Assembly (NCBI RefSeq): GCF_051014445.1
Contig: NW_027488365.1
Span: 8,742,001-8,806,000, forward strand
Source: Colletes latitarsis
Lineage: Eukaryota; Arthropoda; Insecta; Hymenoptera; Colletidae
DNA length: 64,000 bases
Reading direction: 5' to 3'
Below the pieces are notes generated by a model. It saw only the letters and a list, made by a program, of their open reading frames with translations, was not told where the DNA came from and did not search any database. Positions 57,895 through 64,000 of this stretch are shown here, one piece after another. Made by a program: the position numbers and the translations under genes. The number at the start of each line of letters is the position of its first letter. Positions within the stretch are counted from its first letter, which is position 1.

Positions 57895-60711
57895 TCCGCT
57901 AAAATATTGATCGAAACCAGGTTTTGATGGACTGTTTCAGTGTGGTACCACATTACTACGTGATGCAAACCAGAAAAAAACCCAGGATCTGTACAACAAG
58001 TATGTGAAGAATGCGAAAGTATGGGTCTGAAGAGGGCAAATCCTAGACCTAACCCGGACCTAACATGCGATATCCTTTAAAATATTAACCGAGACTAGGT
58101 TTCATGGACTGTTTCCGTGTGGCACCACTTTACTACGTCATCCAAACCAGAAAAAGCCCAGAATATGGCCATCAAGTATGAGGAATATGCGAAAGTATGA
58201 GCCTGAGGAGGGCAAATCCCAGACCTAACCGAGTCCTAACCGGCGTTATCCTCTAAAATGTTGATCGTGACCAGGATTAATCGACTGTTTCAGTGTGGTA
58301 CCACTTTACTAGGTGATCCAAACCAGAAATAACCCAGGATCTGTTCAACAAGTATGTGAAGAATGCGAAAGTATGGGTCTGATGAGGGCAAATCTCAGGC
58401 CTAACTTAGACCTAGCATGAGTTATCCTCTAAAATATTGATCGAGAATAGGATTAATCGACTGTTTCAGTGTGGTACCACTTTACTACGTGATCCAAACC
58501 AGAAAAACCCTGGATCTGATCAACAAGTATGTTAAAAATGCGAAAGCATGACCCTGACGACCGTAAATCCCAGACCTATCCCAGACCTAACTTGCGTTGT
58601 CCTCCAAAATATTGATGGAAACCAGGTTTAATGGACTGTTTCAGTGTGGTACCACATTACTACGTGATCCAAACCAGGAAAAACCCAGGATCTGTTCAAC
58701 AAGTATGAGAAATATGCGAAAATACGACCTGATGAGGGCAAATCCCAGACCTTTCCCAGACCGAACTTGCGTTATCCTATAAACTATTGACCGAGACCAG
58801 GATTAATCGTCTGTTTCAGTGTGGTACCTCTTCACTACGTGATCCAAACCAGAAAAAGCCAGGGATCTGTTCAACAAATATGAGAAATATGCGAAAGTAT
58901 GAGCCTGTTGAGGGCAAATCCCAGGCCTAACCTAGACATAACATGCGTTATTCTCTAAAATATTGATCGAAACCAGGTCTAATGGACTGTTTCAGTGTGG
59001 TACCACATTAGTACGTGATCAAATCCAGAAAAAGCTCAGGATCTAGCCATCAAGTATGAGAAATATGCGAAAGTATGAGCCTGATGAGGGCAAATCCCAG
59101 GCCTAACCTAGACATAACATGCGTTATCCGCTAAAATATTGATCGAAACAAGGTTTTGATGGACTGTTTCAGTGTGGTACCACATTACTGCGTGATCCAA
59201 TCCAGAAAAAGCCCAGGATCTAGCCATCAAGTATGAGAAATATCCGAAAGTATGAGCCTGCTGGGGGCAAATCCTAGACCTAACCCAGACCTAACATGAG
59301 TTATTCTCTAAACTAATGATCCAAACCAGGATTAATCAACTGTTTCAGTGTGGTACCACATTACTACGTGATCCAAACCAGAAAAAACCCAGGATCCGTT
59401 CAACAAGTATGTGAAGAATGCGAAAGTATGGGTCTGATCAGTGAAAATCTCAGGCCTTACCTAGACCTAACTTGCGTTGTCCTCTAGAATATTGATGGAA
59501 ACCAGGTTTCATTGACTGTTTCAGTGTGGTACTACATTACTACGTGATGCAATCCAGAAAAAGCCCATGATCTAGCCATCAAGTATGAGAAATATGCGAA
59601 AGAATGAGTCTGATGAGAGCAAATCCCAGACCTAACCTAGACCTAACATGCGTTATCCTCTAAAATATTGAGCGAAACCAGGTTTAATGGACTGTTTCAG
59701 TGTGGTACCACACTACTTCGTGATCCAAACCAGAAAAAACCCAGGATCCGTTCAACAAGTATGTGAAGAATGCGAAAGTATGAGTCTGATGAGTGAAAAT
59801 CCCAGACCTAACCTAGACCTAACATGCGTTATCCTCAAAAATATTGATCGAAACCAGGTTAAATGGACTGTTTCAGTGTGGTACCACATTACTACGTGAT
59901 CCAAACTACAAAAAACCCAGGATCTGTTCAACGAGTATGTGAAGTGTGCGAAAGTATGAGTCTGATGAGGTCAAATCCCAGGCCTAACCTAGACCTAACA
60001 TGTGTTATCCTCTAAAATATTGATCGAAACCAGGGTTAATCGACTGTTTCAGTGAGGTACTACATTACTACGTGATGCAATCCAGAAATAGCCCAGGATC
60101 TAGCCATGAAGTATTAGAAATATGCGAAAGTATGAGCCTGATGAGGGCAAATCCTAGACCTTACCCTGACGTAACATGCGTTATCCTCTAAAATATTTAT
60201 CAAGACCAGGTTTAATGGACTGTTTCAGTGTGGTACCACATTACTATGTGTTCCAAACCAGAAAAAACCCAGGATCTGTTCAACGAGTATGTGAAGTGTG
60301 CGAAAGTATGAGTCTGATGAGGTCAAATCCCAGGCCTAACCTAGACCTAACTTGCGTTATCCTCTAAAATATTGTTCGAAACCAGGGTTAATCGACTGTT
60401 TCAGTGTGGTACCACATTACTACGTGATCCAAACCAGAAAAAACCCAGGATCTGTTCAACAAGTATGTGGAGAATGCGAAAGTATGTGTCTGACGAGGGC
60501 AAATCCCAGGCCCAACCTAGACATAACATGCGTTATTCTCTAAAATATTGATCGAAACCAGGTCTAATGGACTGTTTCAGTGTGGTACCACATTAGTACG
60601 TGATCCAATCCAGAAAAAGCCCAGGATCTAGCCATCAAGTATGAGAAATATGCGAAAGTATGAGCCTAATGAGGGCAAATCCCAGGCCTAACCTAGACAT
60701 AACATGCGTTA
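57895..60711 (+). repeat. 16-monomer higher-order repeat, copy 2 (2,817 bp)
   Basis: All landmarks are exactly 2,817 bp from copy 1. Differences that I noticed are few: GGCCTAACTTAGACC at 58,400, CCTCTAGAATATTG at 59,482, and CCCAGACC at 59,803 for CCCAGGCC. This implies roughly 99.8% similarity by eye, far above the typical difference between neighbouring monomers inside the unit. That contrast is the hallmark of a homogenised HOR. Confidence 0.93.
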
Positions 60712-63352
60712 TCCGCTAAAATATTGATCGAAACCAGGTTTTGATGGACTGTTTCAGTGTGGTACCACATTACTACGTGATGCAAACCAGAAAAAAACCC
60801 AGGATCTGTACAACCAGTATGTGAAGAATGCGAAAGTATGGGTCTGAAGAGGGCAAATCCTAGACCTAACCCGGACCTAACATGCGATATCCTTTAAAAT
60901 ATTAACCGAGACTAGGTTTCATGGACTGTTTCCGTGTGGCACCACTTTACTACGTCATCCAAACCAGAAAAAGCCCAGAATATGGCCATCAAGTATGAGG
61001 AATATGCGAAAGTATGAGCCTGAGGAGGGCAAATCCCAGACCTAACCGAGTCCTAACCGGCGTTATCCTCTAAAATGTTGATCGTGACCAGGATTAATCG
61101 ACTGTTTCAGTGTGGTACCACTTTACTAGGTGATCCAAACCAGAAATAACCCAGGATCTGTTCAACAAGTATGTGAAGAATGCGAAAGTATGGGTCTGAT
61201 GAGGGCAAATCTCAGGCCTAACCTAGACCTAGCATGAGTTATCCTCTAAAATATTGATCGAGAATAGGATTAATCGACTGTTTCAGTGTGGTACCACTTT
61301 ACTACGTGATCCAAACCAGAAAAACCCTGGATCTGATCAACAAGTATGTTAAAAATGCGAAAGCATGACCCTGACGACCGTAAATCCCAGACCTATCCCA
61401 GACCTAACTTGCGTTGTCCTCCAAAATATTGATGGAAACCAGGTTTAATGGACTGTTTCAGTGTGGTACCACATTACTACGTGATCCAAACCAGGAAAAA
61501 CCCAGGATCTGTTCAACAAGTATGAGAAATATGCGAAAATACGACCTGATGAGGGCAAATCCCAGACCTTTCCCAGACCGAACTTGCGTTATCCTATAAA
61601 CTATTGACCGAGACCAGGATTAATCGTCTGTTTCAGTGTGGTACCTCTTCACTACGTGATCCAAACCAGAAAAAGCCAGGGATCTGTTCAACAAATATGA
61701 GAAATATGCGAAAGTATGAGCCTGTTGAGGGCAAATCCCAGGCCTAACCTAGACATAACATGCGTTATTCTCTAAAATATTGATCGAAACCAGGTCTAAT
61801 GGACTGTTTCAGTGTGGTACCACATTAGTACGTGATCCAATCCAGAAAAAGCTCAGGATCTAGCCATCAAGTATGAGAAATATGCGAAAGTATGAGCCTG
61901 ATGAGGGCAAATCCCAGGCCTAACCTAGACATAACATGCGTTATCCGCTAAAGTATTGATCGAAACAAGGTTTTGATGGACTGTTTCAGTGTGGTACCAC
62001 ATTACTGCGTGATCCAATCCAGAAAAAGCCCAGGATCTAGCCATCAAGTATGAGAAATATCCGAAAGTATGAGCCTGCTGGGGGCAAATCCTAGACCTAA
62101 CCCAGACCTAACATGAGTTATTCTCTAAACTAATGATCCAAACCAGGATTAATCAACTGTTTCAGTGTGGTACCACATTACTACGTGATCCAAACCAGAA
62201 AAAGCCCATGATCTAGCCATCAAGTATGAGAAATATGCGAAAGAATGAGTCTGATGAGAGCAAATCCCAGACCTAACCTAGACCTAACATGCGTTATCCT
62301 CTAAAATATTGAGCGAAACCAGGTTTAATGGACTGTTTCAGTGTGGTACCACACTACTTCGTGATCCAAACCAGAAAAAACCCAGGATCCGTTCAACAAG
62401 TATGTGAAGAATGCGAAAGTATGAGTCTGATGAGTGAAAATCCCAGACCTAACCTAGACCTAACATGCGTTATCCTCAAAAATATTGATCGAAACCAGGT
62501 TAAATGGACTGTTTCAGTGTGGTACCACATTACTACGTGATCCAAACTACAAAAAACCCAGGATCTGTTCAACGAGTATGTGAAGTGTGCGAAAGTATGA
62601 GTCTGATGAGGTCAAATCCCAGGCCTAACCTAGACCTAACATGTGTTATCCTCTAAAATATTGATCGAAACCAGGGTTAATCGACTGTTTCAGTGAGGTA
62701 CTACATTACTACGTGATGCAATCCAGAAATAGCCCAGGATCTAGCCATGAAGTATTAGAAATATGCGAAAGTATGAGCCTGATGAGGGCAAATCCTAGAC
62801 CTTACCCTGACGTAACATGCGTTATCCTCTAAAATATTTATCAAGACCAGGTTTAATGGACTGTTTCAGTGTGGTACCACATTACTATGTGTTCCAAACC
62901 AGAAAAAACCCAGGATCTGTTCAACGAGTATGTGAAGTGTGCGAAAGTATGAGTCTGATGAGGTCAAATCCCAGGCCTAACCTAGACCTAACTTGCGTTA
63001 TCCTCTAAAATATGGTTCGAAACCAGGGTTAATCGACTGTTTCAGTGTGGTACCACATTACTACGTGATCCAAACCAGAAAAAACCCAGGATCTGTTCAA
63101 CAAGTATGTGGAGAATGCGAAAGTATGTGTCTGACGAGGGCAAATCCCAGGCCCAACCTAGACATAACATGCGTTATTCTCTAAAATATTGATCGAAACC
63201 AGGTCTAATGGACTGTTTCAGTGTGGTACCACATTAGTACGTGATCCAATCCAGAAAAAGCCCAGGATCTAGCCATCAAGTATGAGAAATATGCGAAAGT
63301 ATGAGCCTAATGAGGGCAAATCCCAGGCCTAACCTAGACATAACATGCGTTA
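60712..63352 (+). repeat. 16-monomer higher-order repeat, copy 3 (15 monomers, 2,641 bp)
   Basis: Collinear with copies 1 and 2 up to about 62,195, then one monomer (176 bp) is missing: the landmark shift falls from 2,817 to 2,641 bp. Private changes include CTGTACAACCAG (60,806), CCGCTAAAGTATTG (61,946) and AATATGGTTCG (63,010). The first is shared with the next copy at 63,448, so copies 3 and 4 are closest relatives or were co-converted. Confidence 0.93.
62191..62205 (+). other. In-register one-monomer deletion junction
   Basis: Here GATCCAAACCAGAAAAA runs directly into GCCCATGATCTAGCC. In copy 2 these halves belong to two successive monomers (59,370-59,386 and 59,547-59,570), with GATCCAAACCAG followed by AAAAAACCCAGGATCC and, 176 bp later, GATGCAATCCAG followed by AAAAAGCCC. 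The crossover lies in the shared CCAGAAAAA word. Confidence 0.88.
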
Positions 63353-64000
63353 TCCGCTAAAATATTGATCGAAACCAGGTTTTGATGGACTGTTTCAGTG
63401 TGGTACCACATTACTACGTGATGCAAACCAGAAAAAAACCCAGGATCTGTACAACCAGTATGTGAAGAATGCGAAAGTATGGGTCTGAAGAGGGCAAATC
63501 CTAGACCTAACCCGGACCTAACATGCGATATCCTTTAAAATATTAACCGAGACTAGGTTTCATGGACTGTTTCCGTGTGGCACCACTTTACTACGTCATC
63601 CAAACCAGAAAAAGCCCAGAATATGGCCATCAAGTATGAGGAATATGCGAAAGTATGAGCCTGAGGAGGGCAAATCCCAGACCTAACCGAGTCCTAACCG
63701 GCGTTATCCTCTAAAATGTTGATCGTGACCAGGATTAATCGACTGTTTCAGTGTGGTACCACTTTACTAGGTGATCCAAACCAGAAATAACCCAGGATCT
63801 GTTCAACAAGTATGTGAAGAATGCGAAAGTATGGGTCTGATGAGGGCAAATCTCAGGCCTAACCTAGACCTAGCATGAGTTATCCTCTAAAATATTGATC
63901 GAGAATAGGATTAATCGACTGTTTCAGTGTGGTACCACTTTACTACGTGATCCAAACCAGAAAAACCCTGGATCTGATCAACAAGTATGTTAAAAATGCG
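63353..64000 (+). repeat. 16-monomer higher-order repeat, copy 4 (cut by window end)
   Basis: The first 648 bp of a further unit, starting at the ATCCGCT word (63,352) and passing the GCGATATCC dimer and ACTAGGTGATCC units. It ends within the CTGATCAACAAG unit at the window edge. It carries CTGTACAACCAG like copy 3. The array evidently continues to the right. Confidence 0.92.

Larger units (their letters stand above)
1..64000 (+). repeat. 176-bp satellite array filling the whole window
   Basis: Every stretch I read is a recognisable copy of one monomer in the same orientation. The start words ATGCGTTATCC, ATGAGTTATCC, ATGAATTATTC or TTGCGTTGTCC recur every 176 bp, for example at 1, 177, 353, 529 and 705. 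About 364 monomers are present. Single-base indels make individual copies about 173-178 bp, mostly in the A-run after CCAG. No inverted copies, transposon insertions or unique spacers were found. Because 176 is not a multiple of 3, an open frame is shifted at every monomer junction. The size and homogeneity suggest centromeric or pericentromeric heterochromatin of a eukaryote. That location is inference; the tandem array is directly visible. Confidence 0.98.

Noticed and set aside
1..64000. CRISPR array
   Set aside because: The repeats are directly adjacent 176-bp units. There are no short direct repeats alternating with unique spacers and no cas genes.
1..64000. Tandem rRNA or 5S/tRNA gene cluster
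   Set aside because: No rRNA or tRNA sequence is recognisable in the monomer. The box-B-like word stands alone without box A, stem structure or a T-run terminator at a sensible place.
1..64000. Transposon or retrotransposon insertions at block boundaries
   Set aside because: Every boundary inspected joins satellite to satellite in register. No terminal repeats, target-site duplications, poly(A) tails or foreign sequence were seen.

Overview
The whole 64 kb window is one uninterrupted head-to-tail satellite DNA array. The repeat unit (monomer) is 176 bp, so about 364 copies are present. All lie in the same orientation and I found no single-copy sequence, transposon, RNA gene or credible protein-coding gene between them. 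An array of this size with a nucleosome-scale monomer indicates a eukaryotic nuclear chromosome, most likely centromeric or pericentromeric heterochromatin. I do not recognise the satellite family and cannot name the organism, or even choose between plant and animal, from the sequence alone.

Monomer anatomy, counted from ATGCGTTATCC at window position 1: an AT-rich CTCTAAAATATT segment (12-22); a GATCGAAACC / GTTCGAGACC motif (23-32); a perfect 12-bp dyad TGTGGTACCACA (54-65) centred on a KpnI site; TACGTGATCCAAACCAG (70-86) followed by an A-run of variable length; CCCAGGATC (93-101); two AAGTATG words (110-116 and 129-135); and an imperfect 11-bp tandem duplication AGRCCTAACCY / AGACCTAAC (157-176).

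Layout. (1) 1-30.8 kb is the 'A' domain. It mixes type-1 monomers (CCGTTCAACAAG, GATGAGTGAAAATCCC), type-2 monomers (CTAGCCATCAAG, with the dyad decayed to TGTTGTACTTCA), type-3 (AAAAACGCG, CTATCCCAGACC) and type-4 (AAGCAG, CCCTCGATCAGG). It is built from nested segmental duplications with shifts of 2,819, 1,587, 528, 4,225, 6,160, 1,583, 352, 4,577, 2,466, 2,818 and 704 bp. (2) One chimeric monomer at 30,815-30,990 marks the switch to the 'B' domain (about 31-54.6 kb; ATGAGTTATCC, TTGTTCGAGACCAGGATTAA, GTATGGGTCTGATG). This holds its own tandem blocks: a tetramer, a 1,405-bp pair, a 352-bp triplet, 527/528-bp trimers, and dispersed blocks of 0.8-2 kb. (3) From about 54.6 kb to the right edge runs a young higher-order repeat (HOR) of 16 monomers (2,817 bp; copies 2,817, 2,817, 2,641 and a partial). 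About ten of its monomers are B-derived and about six are A-derived.

There are no genes working together here. The biology lies in array evolution: unequal exchange in register, local amplification, and fusion of two divergent monomer families into a new HOR. The clearest candidate functional element is the dyad. Coordinates of duplication ends are good to roughly 10-30 bp because monomers resemble each other. Statements of near identity rest on reading the aligned stretches by eye, not on a computed alignment.
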